Of a stretch of 64,000 nucleotides of DNA, positions 23,748 to 33,800 are shown piece by piece. The stretch is from the NCBI RefSeq assembly GCF_000419585.1, contig NZ_ATTH01000001.1:704005-768004 (forward strand), given 5' to 3'. Position 1 is the first letter of the stretch. The number at the start of each line of letters is the position of its first letter. Source of the DNA: Salisaeta longa DSM 21114. Its GTDB lineage: Bacteria; Bacteroidota; Rhodothermia; Rhodothermales; Salinibacteraceae. The translations under genes and the position numbers were made by a program. The notes beneath the pieces are model-generated. The model made no database searches. It was not told the origin of the DNA and saw only the letters and a list, made by a program, of their open reading frames with translations.

Positions 23748-24647
23748 GTCGTTGACGAGCGATTCCGGCTGATACACCCGCACGTAGTCGATGGCCATCG
23801 TGGCGGGAAAGGCATCCGGGTTCACGCCCTGGGCGCCGCCCCAGGTGCCGCCAACGGCAATGTTCATCAGCAGGTGAAACGGCTTGTCGAAGGGCCACTC
23901 TTCGTAGGTTGCGCTGGAGCTTACCTGGCGCTCGTTGGCGAAGCTAAAGTACTGTTCGCCGTTCACGTAGGCCCGAATTTCGTCTGGCGTCCACTCAATG
24001 GCATATACGTTGAACGCGTCGGTGGCATCAGGCACTTGTTTCGATGCGCCTACTTCGGTGCCGTCGGCATGGTTGTACGCCTCGGTGTGCACGGTGGCAT
24101 GCACAATGCCCGGGTCGTAGCCCACGTGCTCCATGATGTCAATTTCGCCGTTGTCGGGCCAGTAGGCATCGCCGTACGTATCCTGGCTGGCCAGCATCCA
24201 CAGCGCGGGCCACGTGCCCAAGCCCTCGGGCAGGCGCGCCCGAATTTCGAACCGCCCGTAGGTCCACGACGCGGCGGAATTGATCCGTGCAGAGGTGTAC
24301 TGGTTGCCGCCGTACGACTCGCGGCGCGCCTCAATGATGAGGTGGTCGCCGTCTACGCGCGTATTCTCGCGCCGGTCGGTGTAGTACTGCAGCTCCTGGT
24401 TGCCCCAGCCTCCGCCGCCGGTCTCAAAGGTCCATTTCGATCCGTTGAGGGCGCCCTGGTAGTCGAATTCGTCGCCCCACACATGCGTCCAGGTGACATC
24501 GTCGGGCCAGTTGTCGGACGGCGTAGGATCGTCGACGGGCTGGGCGCGCGTGCGTACCGGGTTGTCGCAGCCGGCGGTGATCAACAAGAGGCCCACCAGC
24601 GCCACAAGGAGCGCTGATGCGTGCAATCGCTTCTTTCGTAGAGTCAT
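23745..24647 (-). CDS. Glycoside hydrolase family 16 lipoprotein (laminarinase-like)
   Basis: A 300-residue surface or periplasmic endo-beta-1,3(4)-glucanase. The signal ends in Thr-Ala-Gly-Cys27. The catalytic motif Glu168-Ile-Asp170-Ile-Met-Glu173 has the nucleophile, helper acid and acid/base. Trp-Pro-Ala-Leu-Trp-Met-Leu before it and Asp-Tyr-Val-Arg-Val-Tyr-Gln near the end are typical. The extra Met and the overall pattern suggest the laminarinase branch. It is the last gene of the SusCD locus, 81 nt after the GH3 gene. The TAG stop (23747-23745) is formed by the end of the adjacent MITE-like element. The domain itself is complete. Confidence 0.93.
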   Translation of the reverse strand: MTLRKKRLHASALLVALVGLLLITAGCDNPVRTRAQPVDDPTPSDNWPDDVTWTHVWGDEFDYQGALNGSKWTFETGGGGWGNQELQYYTDRRENTRVDGDHLIIEARRESYGGNQYTSARINSAASWTYGRFEIRARLPEGLGTWPALWMLASQDTYGDAYWPDNGEIDIMEHVGYDPGIVHATVHTEAYNHADGTEVGASKQVPDATDAFNVYAIEWTPDEIRAYVNGEQYFSFANERQVSSSATYEEWPFDKPFHLLMNIAVGGTWGGAQGVNPDAFPATMAIDYVRVYQPESLVND

Positions 24648-24728
24648 GATCGTTGGCGTGTTTATGTACTGAAACAGAAGACAGCCGCTACAGGCAATAG
24701 TTTGGGGCCGGCACCAATCGAGGAGTGA

Positions 24729-27260
24729 TTAGCGGACGGCCTGTGAGGTCTGTAGGGAGTGCTTTTCGATGGTAAACTCGGTTTGTAGGCTATCGACCTG
24801 GATGATGAAGCGCCCGGGTTCGATCGTCGGTTGGGCATCGCGGCCGATGAAGCTGAAATCTTTAGCGGTGAGTGCGAAGGTGAGGGTCTTGGATTCGCCC
24901 GGGGCCAGGTCCACCTTGGCGAAGCGCTTCAGGCGCCGCACGGCTGGTGTAACGGAGGCCACGACGTCGCGCATGTACAGCTGCACGACGTCCTTTCCTG
25001 CGCGGGCGCCGGTGTTGGTGACGGTAACCTCTGCGCTTACGGCACGGCCGTTCTGGATGGCATCGAGCGAGGCCGCTGGGGCGCTCAGTTTGAGATCGCT
25101 GTAGGTAAACGTCGTGTATGAAGCACCAAATCCAAACGGAAAGAGCGGGTTGGCGCCCTCGTTTCCAAAGTTGGCCGCCAGCTGCTCGCTCGTTTTATGA
25201 TCGTACAAGGCGTAGCCGGTGGGCTGGTTCGGGTACGTGTAAGGCAAATGGCCCGACGGGTTCACATCGCCGTACAGCACTTCAGCGAGTGCTTGGCCGC
25301 CTTCTGTACCGGGGTTATGCGCCGCAATGATCCCCTCAACCCCTTCATGACTGTTCCCAAGCGTGCGCGGGCGCCCTTGTACCAACACAAGCACAACGGG
25401 CGTGCCGGTGGCCTCAATCTTCTGCAACAGCGCGCGTTGGGCGTCCGGAAGCATGAGCGATTCCAGGTTGCCAGCTGTCTCCGCGTACGCGCCTTCGCCA
25501 AGCGCCACCACGACTACATCGGAGGCTCTGGCCTCAGCAACCGCTTGGGCCATCCGATCGGGCTGTGTGAGCGTGCTCCCCGGTACGTAAGAAACGTGTT
25601 TCTCACGTGAGCGCCCTTTAATGGCTTCCATAAGCGTGGGGCGATCGGAGTGGAAAAACGACTGCGCGCGCCCGCCGCCCTGCCAGGTGTAGGTCCATCC
25701 GTTGTTGAGGGCCTGCATGGAGTGCGCGGTGGGGCCGGTGACCAACACGCGCTGATCGGGTTGTAGCGGCAGCACGTTGTTGGTATTGCGCAGCAGGGTA
25801 ATCGACTCGCGGGCCGCTTGGAGCGCCACCCGGCGGTCGGTTGCTGTGCCAGCGGAATCGGCAAGCGAGAGGCCCCGCAGCGGGTCAGCAAAGAGCCCCA
25901 GCGCAAACTTCAGCCGGAGGATGCGCCGTACCGATGCGTTGATGCGGGCTTCGGAGATCTCGCCGTCGCGCACCAAATCGGTTAGGTGATGGAAGAACGA
26001 AACGTCCGACGGCACCATGCTCATGTCGACGCCGGCCTGGATCGCCATTTTGGTGGCCTCACGCTCGTTGGCGGCCACGTGATGCAGCGACACCAGCTTC
26101 TTGATGTCGAGCCAATCGGAGACGACGAGGCCCTCAAAGCCGAGCTCGTTGCGCAGCACCTCCGTGAGCAGGTAGTGGCTGCTGTGCACCGGCACGCCGT
26201 TCACTTCGCCCGAGTTGACCATCACGGAGGCGGCGCCGGCCTCCACAGCGGCCCGAAACGGCGGCAGGTAGTGCTCGCGCAGCTCGATGTCGGAGATGCG
26301 GGCGGGCGTTCGGTCGCGGCCGCTTTCCGGTCCGGAGTAGCCGATGAAATGCTTCATGGTGGCGGCGACGTTTGTGCGGGCGCTCAGGTCGTCGCCTTGC
26401 AGGCCGCGGATGAGGGCGAGCCCCATGGCGGTTGTAAGGTGTGCATCTTCGCCCAAGGTTTCGTAGAGGCGCGGCCAGCGCGGGTCGCGGCCCACATCAA
26501 GCACGGGCGCAAAATTCCAGGGGATACCGCTCGCCCGTACGTCGTGCGCCGTAATTTCGGCGGCGCGGGTGGCGAGGGGAAGGTTCCACGTAGCGGCCAA
26601 CCCCTGATTTTGCGGAAAGAGAACCGCCTCGCGGGTGTAGTTGGCCCCGTGGACGGCATCGATGCCATACAGCACCGGAATGCCAAGACGCGTTTGGGCG
26701 GCTTCCGCCTGGATCTTGGTCATGAGGCTGCGCCAGTGGTCGAGCGTAAACGCTGCATTAACCACGTTGAGCAACGAGCCCACGTGATATTCGCGGATCA
26801 CACGCCGGAGCTTTTCCTCGTTGATCGTTTGGGGGTAGGTATCGCGGTTGGTGGCCATGCCCAGCTCCAGCTGCATCATCTGGCCCACCTTTTCCTCCAG
26901 TGTCATCAGCGCCAGCACGGAATCTACGCGGGCGTCGATGTTGGGGATCGAAGTGCCGGCACTATCGGCGATGATACGGTTGGCAAACGCCTGGCTCGAC
27001 TGCCCGCTTACAGCAACCGGCGCGCCGGGTGCATCGATGAGCGACACCGAGCGGTTGAGCGGCATCGGAGCGCCTTCTTCCGGCGCACGGGCGCCCGTCT
27101 GACTAAGCGTGCTTGAGCCGTCGCTTGTTGCTGGCGACGCTTCATCAGCCGGCGCTGTCGTTGTCGATTGGGTGTGCGTGCATCCAAAGAAAACGAGACT
27201 GCCCATGAGCAGAAGCGACGCGAGGGTGCGGGCCAGCGAGGGGCCGTTCGAGGTAAGCAT
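24729..27260 (-). CDS. Glycoside hydrolase family 3 beta-glucosidase lipoprotein (BglX-like)
   Basis: An 843-residue exo-acting beta-glucosidase. The lipobox Phe-Phe-Gly-Cys puts it in a membrane. Domains in order are the GH3 N-terminal barrel with Lys-His-Phe-Ile-Gly-Tyr-Ser-Gly-Pro-Glu-Ser-Gly-Arg-Asp-Arg-Thr, the nucleophile Asp382 in Leu-Val-Val-Ser-Asp-Trp, the GH3 C-terminal domain, and a fibronectin-III-like domain ending in Ala-Pro-Gly-Glu-Ser. Linker Ser/Thr/Ala residues fill about 30-60. It would release glucose from oligosaccharides made by the neighbouring GH16 enzyme. A terminator lies directly upstream, so it may have its own promoter. Confidence 0.94.
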   Translation of the reverse strand: MLTSNGPSLARTLASLLLMGSLVFFGCTHTQSTTTAPADEASPATSDGSSTLSQTGARAPEEGAPMPLNRSVSLIDAPGAPVAVSGQSSQAFANRIIADSAGTSIPNIDARVDSVLALMTLEEKVGQMMQLELGMATNRDTYPQTINEEKLRRVIREYHVGSLLNVVNAAFTLDHWRSLMTKIQAEAAQTRLGIPVLYGIDAVHGANYTREAVLFPQNQGLAATWNLPLATRAAEITAHDVRASGIPWNFAPVLDVGRDPRWPRLYETLGEDAHLTTAMGLALIRGLQGDDLSARTNVAATMKHFIGYSGPESGRDRTPARISDIELREHYLPPFRAAVEAGAASVMVNSGEVNGVPVHSSHYLLTEVLRNELGFEGLVVSDWLDIKKLVSLHHVAANEREATKMAIQAGVDMSMVPSDVSFFHHLTDLVRDGEISEARINASVRRILRLKFALGLFADPLRGLSLADSAGTATDRRVALQAARESITLLRNTNNVLPLQPDQRVLVTGPTAHSMQALNNGWTYTWQGGGRAQSFFHSDRPTLMEAIKGRSREKHVSYVPGSTLTQPDRMAQAVAEARASDVVVVALGEGAYAETAGNLESLMLPDAQRALLQKIEATGTPVVLVLVQGRPRTLGNSHEGVEGIIAAHNPGTEGGQALAEVLYGDVNPSGHLPYTYPNQPTGYALYDHKTSEQLAANFGNEGANPLFPFGFGASYTTFTYSDLKLSAPAASLDAIQNGRAVSAEVTVTNTGARAGKDVVQLYMRDVVASVTPAVRRLKRFAKVDLAPGESKTLTFALTAKDFSFIGRDAQPTIEPGRFIIQVDSLQTEFTIEKHSLQTSQAVR

Positions 27261-27296
27261 TATCGCAACTAAAAATCAGAGGTCTACAAAAAGGAT

Positions 27297-27327
27297 GAGG
27301 CGACGCGCTGTTGGTGCGCGCCGCCTC
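27297..27327 (-). terminator. Terminator between the PKD lipoprotein and GH3 genes
   Basis: A 12-bp stem pairs 27297-27308 with 27316-27327 (one G-U pair on the minus-strand RNA), with a 7-nt loop. On the minus strand it is followed by ATCCTTTTTG. It sits 19 nt after the PKD gene stop and before the GH3 start, so it would end or reduce transcription between the uptake and hydrolase genes. Confidence 0.7.
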
Positions 27328-27346
27328 GATGCATCGACAGCACAGG

Positions 27347-29098
27347 TCAGTTGCCCGCCAGCGGGTCAGTGGAGAAGACGATGTCGTCAACCGACAGCGT
27401 GTAGTCGGCTCCGTTGATGCCGCCAATGGCAAAGACAATGTTCAGAATCGAACTGGAAAGCGTGCCATCGCCGCCGTTGTTTACAGCGTTGTCATCGGCA
27501 AAGTCGCCAATCGGAATGCTCACGAGCGTGTAGCCACTCCCGGACGTTGCCTCGTAGACGTACTGGAACTCGTCGTCCACCGCGCCGCTGCCATCGAACG
27601 TGCCGTTGCCGTCCTGGTCTTCCTGGAGGTTGATCTCCAGCGAAAATGCGGTGGCGGCGCTGGTGCGCACGTAGAAGTTCATGTAGCGCGTGGTACCGCT
27701 GAGCGTGCTAAGGTCGGTGAGCGATGTTTTCCCGAAGCCCGCGAAGCCGTCGCTTCCGCCCGTGATGGTGGCCTGTAGCGCCGTGGTACCGCTCGATCCG
27801 CTCGGTACGTCGCTGATGGTCGCCAGCTGAATGGATGCGCCGCCGCCCGAGAACGTGAAGTATTCATCGGTTTGCAAGCCGTCCTCGAAGTCATCGAAGA
27901 CCAGCTCCGAGGTGTTGCCGGTGTTTTCTTGCACCGTAATGGAGCGTGTGACCTCGGCAGTGGCCCCGTCGTTGTCAGTGACGGTAAGCCCCACGGTGTA
28001 CGTGCCCGCTGCGCTGTAGGTGTGCGTGGGCGACGGTCCGTTGCCGGTTGCGCCATCGCCGAAGTCCCATGCGTACGATGCGATGGTACCGTCGGGATCG
28101 GAGGAATCATCTGTGAACGAGACCTCAGCGCCGGGGGCCGGCGTCGTTGGGCTAAAGCTGAAGGCCGCCGTGGGCGCCTGGTTGGCGATGTCGGCGTCAT
28201 CGGGAATGTCGGGGCGGCGCACGATGCTGTCGATGTACAACGTGCCGGTAAAGGTGTCGGCGATGTTGTCGTTGAACAGCAGCACCAGCTCGCTGATATT
28301 GCCCGGATCGACCGGTTGGCCGTCGAACTGCACGAAGTTGTTGCGGAAATCGAAGTAGTACGTCCGGTATTCGCCGTCGGCCGGTATGTTGGCCAGCAAC
28401 TCGGGCACCGTGGCGTTGGCATCGGGCAGATCGCCGGCCTGGTTGAGGGCCGCGCGCACCCGCAGCGGGCCGTCGCTGTCTGTGGTAACCTTCATGCGGA
28501 TGGCTAGGACGGGCGTCGGCTCGAAGTTGAGGGGCTGGTCGAACGCCGTGAACATACCCGGGAAGACGCCCGTGCCGCCGACGTTGCTGGCTTCCATAAC
28601 CAACTGCTCATTTTCGAGGCTTAGGCTGATGGCGCCGTTAAAAGGCGTGAAGCCCGTTTCGTTACCGCTAAAGTCGGTGATGGGCTGCGGGCCGCCGGTG
28701 GCAAAGCCGGCAAGCCGGATGGTCACAGCTGCTGTGCCGGCGCGAAAGACGAGCGGCCGCGCATACGAGCCGGCCTCGTCGGGCGCGGTGAACGTCACCC
28801 GAAACGTGCTGGAGCCGTCCTCGGGCGTTCCGGTATCTTCGGTACGCTCAATGGTGTAGTACTGCAGCTCGGTTTCTTCGGGCGCTGGGCGCTCGCTCAA
28901 CTTCTGGTAGACCAAGGTGAGCTCCTGCGTTTGCGTCTCGCCCGATTCCACTTCAAAGTTAAGGGCTGACGTATTGGGGACCATAAAATTGCTGGCTATG
29001 CCGCTTCCGCCGCCCGAGTCGCAGCCGGTAAGGAGGCCCATAAGGCCAACGAGGGTAAGAACAGCGAGCGAGCGGAAGGCAAAAGGGTGCATGGTCAT
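27347..29098 (-). CDS. PKD-domain lipoprotein, probable surface glycan-binding protein
   Basis: A 583-residue lipoprotein (Leu-Leu-Thr-Gly-Cys). The N-terminal 300 residues are beta-rich and include a carbohydrate-binding-like jelly-roll. A PKD domain lies about residues 305-395, recognised by Asp-Pro-Asp-Gly-Thr-Ile, Tyr-Ala-Trp-Asp-Phe-Gly-Asp-Gly and the Gly-Thr-Tyr-Thr-Val-Gly-Leu-Thr-Val-Thr-Asp strand. A C-terminal domain with Phe-Asp-Asp-Phe-Glu-Asp-Gly and Asp-Asp-Ile-Val-Phe resembles sugar-binding modules. It follows SusD, the slot where SusE/SusF-type surface glycan-binding lipoproteins usually sit. No catalytic residues were seen. ATG 29098 and 29092 are both possible starts. Confidence 0.8.
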   Translation of the reverse strand: MTMHPFAFRSLAVLTLVGLMGLLTGCDSGGGSGIASNFMVPNTSALNFEVESGETQTQELTLVYQKLSERPAPEETELQYYTIERTEDTGTPEDGSSTFRVTFTAPDEAGSYARPLVFRAGTAAVTIRLAGFATGGPQPITDFSGNETGFTPFNGAISLSLENEQLVMEASNVGGTGVFPGMFTAFDQPLNFEPTPVLAIRMKVTTDSDGPLRVRAALNQAGDLPDANATVPELLANIPADGEYRTYYFDFRNNFVQFDGQPVDPGNISELVLLFNDNIADTFTGTLYIDSIVRRPDIPDDADIANQAPTAAFSFSPTTPAPGAEVSFTDDSSDPDGTIASYAWDFGDGATGNGPSPTHTYSAAGTYTVGLTVTDNDGATAEVTRSITVQENTGNTSELVFDDFEDGLQTDEYFTFSGGGASIQLATISDVPSGSSGTTALQATITGGSDGFAGFGKTSLTDLSTLSGTTRYMNFYVRTSAATAFSLEINLQEDQDGNGTFDGSGAVDDEFQYVYEATSGSGYTLVSIPIGDFADDNAVNNGGDGTLSSSILNIVFAIGGINGADYTLSVDDIVFSTDPLAGN

Positions 29099-29174
29099 GA
29101 CAGTCGTGGATTGAGGCATACGGAAACGAACCAGCGGGGCGCGTCAGGCATCCGCGGGAGCCCCGTGGGAGCGC

Positions 29175-29208
29175 GCGGGGCGGCCCGGGTTGAGGAGGCC
29201 GGCCCCGC
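29175..29208 (-). other. Intercistronic GC-rich hairpin between SusD and PKD genes
   Basis: GCGGGGC (29175-29181) pairs with GCCCCGC (29202-29208), extended by an inner GGCC pair past a one-base bulge. No T-run follows on the minus strand. It may be an mRNA stability element rather than a terminator. Confidence 0.35.
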
Positions 29209-29255
29209 TGCGCAGTGCACGGGCCGCGCGAACGGTAACGACGCGCGGTGCGCGG

Positions 29256-30767
29256 TTAGTAGCCAGGATTCTGGGTGATGACGCCGTTGCTAAGGTCAAT
29301 TTGCAGCTGCGGAATTGGCAGGCGCTCGTGCTTGCCTTCCTGGAAGGGTTTGCCGAATGCTTGCATCACTTCGGCCGCGCGACCTTGACGCACAAGCGTA
29401 AAGTAGCGGTGGTACTCCATCGCCAACTCAACCCGCTGCTCGCGATAAATGAGGGTGCGCAGCTGCGCCTGATCCGTTGTGGTAATGTCGGGCAGCACGC
29501 CGGCCGGATCGTTGGTCGGGTCGGCGTCGGCATCGCGGGCCCGTCGTCGCACGCGGTTCAGCGACTCCAGGGCTTCCATCGGATGGCCGTTTTCGTTGGC
29601 CGCCTCGGCGTGCCACAGCAGCACCTGTGCGAGACGAATGAAGCGCCGGTTCGTGGGACCATCGAGCACGTCGCCGCCGGCGTTTTGGGGCCACGCGCTT
29701 TGCGGAATCCATATTTTTTCGTTGTAATAGCCGGTGGGGCTTGCTCCGGTATCAATGGTGGATCCGTCGGGCATCATTTCGCCATCGAAGATGACGGTCG
29801 CCTCAAGGCGCGGATCGTTCGCTTCGTAGGCATCCACCAGGCTCTCGGTGGGGCAGTTAAAGCCGTAGCCCCAGGTGCTGCGGCTGGTTTGGTACACCGT
29901 TGCATCGGTGCCTTCCGCCTGCGCGCTGATGTTGGCGTAGTTGATTTCGAAGATGGAGCCCGGCCCGTATTCGCCCTCCAGCGTAAAGATGGAACTGTAA
30001 TCGGGCGCTAGGCTGTAGGGGCCGGCGATGACGTTCTCGGCCATGGCTTCGGCCGCGGCCCACTTCTCCTGAAACATGTAGGCTTTTACCAACAGCGCTT
30101 GCGCGGCCCCACGGGTGGCGCGGCCTACGTTGGCGGCCGAATAGGTCGCGGGCAAGACCGCAGCAGCCTCGGTGAGATCCTGTTCAATTTGGGCCCACAC
30201 CTCATCTTCAGGCGTCTTGGGCACATCGGCCTCTTCATTTTGCACCGGTTCTAAGATGAGCGGAACGCCTTCGCCTTCCAGACCAAAGAGCAGGAGCAAG
30301 TAATGGTAGTAGTAGGCACGTAAGAACTTCGCCTCGGCCACGAACCGTTCGCGGCGCGCGGTGTCCATGTCGATAGTTGGGATGTTCGCGATGGCGAGGT
30401 TGGCCAGGTGAACGCCCGCATACAGTTCGTCCCAGGCCAGGTCGACATATCCGTTGGACGGATTATGGACGAAGTTCTGGATGGATTGGATGTCCGGCTG
30501 GTCATTCCCACTTTCGCCGCCCTTTGCCGCATTGTCGGAGGCAACGCCACCAAACACAATCGGATAGGGCAGGAGGTAGTCGGCGGGATCTTGCAGGCCG
30601 CTGTAGGCCGCTGCGATGGCCTTTTCGGCATCCGCGGCGCTGCGGTAGAAGTTAGCGGTTGTCAGTTGGCCCTGGGGCGTGACCTCCAAGAAGCTGTCGC
30701 AGCCAATAAGCAGGCTCATGCTAAGGAGGAGCGCGAAGGCAACGCGAAAAGGTGTGAGAGTACGCAT
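29256..30767 (-). CDS. SusD/RagB-family outer-membrane lipoprotein
   Basis: A 503-residue lipoprotein (Leu-Ile-Gly-Cys-Asp-Ser-Phe-Leu-Glu-Val). The family opening Pro-Gln-Gly-Gln-Leu-Thr-Thr-Ala-Asn-Phe-Tyr and the TPR-like helices (Ala-Tyr-Ser-Gly-Leu-Gln, Arg-Ala-Tyr-Tyr-Tyr-His-Tyr-Leu-Leu) are clear. The C-terminal Arg-Arg-Arg-Ala-Arg-Asp and Tyr-Arg-Glu-Gln-Arg-Val-Glu-Leu-Ala are typical. SusD caps the SusC barrel and binds the oligosaccharide substrate. It lies 51 nt after susC. With GH16 and GH3 downstream the likely ligand is a beta-1,3-glucan. The ATG at 30767 gives the correct signal. Confidence 0.95.
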   Translation of the reverse strand: MRTLTPFRVAFALLLSMSLLIGCDSFLEVTPQGQLTTANFYRSAADAEKAIAAAYSGLQDPADYLLPYPIVFGGVASDNAAKGGESGNDQPDIQSIQNFVHNPSNGYVDLAWDELYAGVHLANLAIANIPTIDMDTARRERFVAEAKFLRAYYYHYLLLLFGLEGEGVPLILEPVQNEEADVPKTPEDEVWAQIEQDLTEAAAVLPATYSAANVGRATRGAAQALLVKAYMFQEKWAAAEAMAENVIAGPYSLAPDYSSIFTLEGEYGPGSIFEINYANISAQAEGTDATVYQTSRSTWGYGFNCPTESLVDAYEANDPRLEATVIFDGEMMPDGSTIDTGASPTGYYNEKIWIPQSAWPQNAGGDVLDGPTNRRFIRLAQVLLWHAEAANENGHPMEALESLNRVRRRARDADADPTNDPAGVLPDITTTDQAQLRTLIYREQRVELAMEYHRYFTLVRQGRAAEVMQAFGKPFQEGKHERLPIPQLQIDLSNGVITQNPGY

Positions 30768-30818
30768 GGGTTCAAAAGCGATCATCAATCAGAAAAAACG
30801 GGACGGCTGCGGAGTGCG

Positions 30819-33800
30819 CTAGAACGTCAGGTTTAGGCCCACCGTGTAGATGCGCGGCTGCGGGTAGGTCGCGCGGTCGATGCCGCGGTCGAGCGTAGCC
30901 GCCTCGTCGTCGCCCACACCAATTTCAGGCGTGTAGCCGTCGTATCCCGTGATGGTAAGCAGATTTTGTGCGCCTACGTACACGCGCGCCTTCTGCAGGC
31001 CGCCGATGCGGGTAAGGAGCGACGTGGGCAGCGTGTAGCCCAGTTGTACATTTTTCAGCCGCAGGTACGACCCGTCTTCCACGTAGCGATCGGAGATGCG
31101 CGTATTTTGGTTCGGGTCGTTGGCCGTCAGGCGCGGCATGGTGTTGCTCGTGCCGGGGCCCGTCCACCGATCCAGCGCGGCCTCCGAGAGGTTAAAGAGT
31201 GCAGCGCCTTCGGTGTAGTACTTGTAGGCTGCGAAGATTTCATTCCCCTGCGTGCCCTGCAGAAAGAGGCTTAGGCTAAGCCCGCGGAACGAAAGACGTG
31301 ACGTAAACCCGTAGGAGAAGTCGGGCGTCGGGCTGCCGATGAAGGTCCGATCTTCGTCATTCACCCGGCCGTCGCCGTTCAGGTCTTTGAAGCGGATGTC
31401 GCCGGGACGCGCATCGGGTTGATACGGTGTGCTGGCGTCGCCGTCGCGGGCGTTGGCTTCCTCAATGGCCTGTTGCGTCTGGAAGATGCCGTCGGTCACC
31501 CAGCCATAGAACGCACCAACGTCGCTTCCGGCCTGCGTGAGTGTGATGGCGCCCTGACGGTAAAAGCCCTGCACGATGTCTACGCCTTCTACCAGGCGTA
31601 TGACCTCATTGTCCAGCGCCGAGAAGTTAACGCCCACGTCGTACGTGAAGTCGCCATCGAGCGCCTCACCGTAGTAGTTGACCGATGCTTCGAAGCCGCG
31701 GTTCTCGATCTTGCCGATGTTGGACGGCGAGAGCGAGGTAAGGCCGCTCGTGGGGATGTTGGGCGGGTACAAGAGCACGTCATCCGTGGTCTTGATGAAG
31801 TAGTCGAGCGTCACGTTAAAGCGTTGGTCCAACAGCGACGCATCGAGCCCGATGTTCGACTGGGTGGTGGTTTCCCACTTCAGGTCGGGCGCCGGAGCGC
31901 CGAGCGGGGCCGATCCCGGAACGCGCGACTCGCCCGTGCCCAGCGGATAGTCTTGCCCCGAGGTGATGAGGGCGGCAAAGGTGTAATCGCCCACCTCCTG
32001 ATTGCCGTTTTGTCCCCATCCAACGCGCAGCTTCAGGTCGCTGACGACGTCCGTTTCGGGGAAGAACGGCTCATTGGAGACGCGCCAGGCGGCCGATACC
32101 GACGGGAAGAAGGCAAACCGGTTCTGCGATCCAAAGCGCGACGAGCCGTCATAGCGGGCCACGAGCGTGAGCAGGTACCGGTTGCTGTAGTTGTAATTGG
32201 CGCGTCCGAAGAAGGAAAGCAGGCGCGAGTTCGAGGCGCTGCCTGCGGCGCCGTTTATTTGCGTGCCTGAAGACAGGTACCGCAGCGACGGATCGTTGCT
32301 GGGCGTACCGAGCGTTGAGGCATCGATGAACTGGTAGTTATTGGTTTCTACGGTGGTGCCCCCCAAAAGCGTCATATCGTGGCTCCCGAACGCGCGGGTA
32401 TAGGTGGCGGTGTTGTTCCAGACAATGGAACGTACCCGGTCTGAGTAGCGCGCCACCACGCTGTTCGGGTTCGTGAAGTCGGGGCTTACGTTGTAGGTCG
32501 GCAGGAAGTAGTAGTTGTTGCCGTACCGCACATCGAGGCCCACATCCGAGCGGACGGTCAGCCCATCCAGGGGCGTAAGCTCCGCAAAGGCGTTCCCCAC
32601 GAAACGGTTGATGCGAAACGTATTGTTGTTAAAGTCGATCACGGCCACCGGATTCTGCGTGTTTGAGAACCGGGGGGCGGTGTACGATCCGTCGGCATTA
32701 AAGACGGGCACCGTGGGGTCCATCTGAAGCGTTTGGATCATGATGTTGCGCACGTCATCGGTCTCCGGCAAGGTTTGCCGGGCCGAGTTGGTCAGCGTGA
32801 TGCGCTCGCCTACGGTAAGGAGCGGACTCACATCGAAGGTCGAGTTGAGTTGCACGTTGTAGCGCTCGTAGCTCGATCCTTCAATGATGCCGCCTTCGCG
32901 CATGTATGAGCCGCTGAGGCGGTAGGTGAAGCTCTCCTCTCCGCCCGACACGGCCAAGCCGTAGTCCTGAATCAGGCCGGTGCGGAAGATCGCGTTCTGC
33001 CAGTTGGTGCTTCGTCCCACAAACTCAGCCGGATTCGAGTAGGCGGGCGGGCTCCCGTCGTTGATGAGGGCTTCGTTCCGCAACGTTGCGTACTGCGCAG
33101 CCGAGAGCATATCGATGGTGCGCGGGGTTTCCTGCACCCCCAACGAACTCCGAAATGTTACGGAGCGCTCGCCGGGATTTCCGCTTTTGGTGGTGATGAG
33201 CACCGCGCCGTTTGCGGCCTGCGTCCCATAAATGGCCGCGGACGCCGCGCCTTTCAGGACGTCGATGGAGGCAATGTCATTCGGGTTCAAATAGCTGATG
33301 TCGCCATTTACCGGGATGCCATCCACCACGTACAGCGGTGTGTTGTTGCCAATGGTGCCGGTGCCACGAATCCGAACGGTAAAGGCCGAGCCCGGGCTCC
33401 CCGAGTTCTGCACAATGTTAATGCCGGCTGCTTTGCCCTGAAGGGCCTCCTCTACGCTCTCAATCGGCCGATCTTCAATCTCCTCTGCAGAAACAGAGGC
33501 CACCGACCCGGTCAGGTTGCGCCGCTCTTGCTCGCCGTATCCCACTACCACCATCTCATCGAGCTGCATGCCGGTTTGCATGGCAAAGTTGACGGTGGTG
33601 GTTTCGCCGGCCGTCACCACAATCGCTTCCTTGAGCTCGGTGCGGTATCCGACAAACGATGCCTGTAGGGTGTAGGTACCGGGCGCAACAGAAAATGAAT
33701 ACCGCCCCTCGGCATTGGTGCTTGCGCCGTTGGTGGTTCCAACGACCACGACGTTAGCGCCGGGCAACGGCGCGCCGCCTTCAGCTTCGGTAACGACGCC

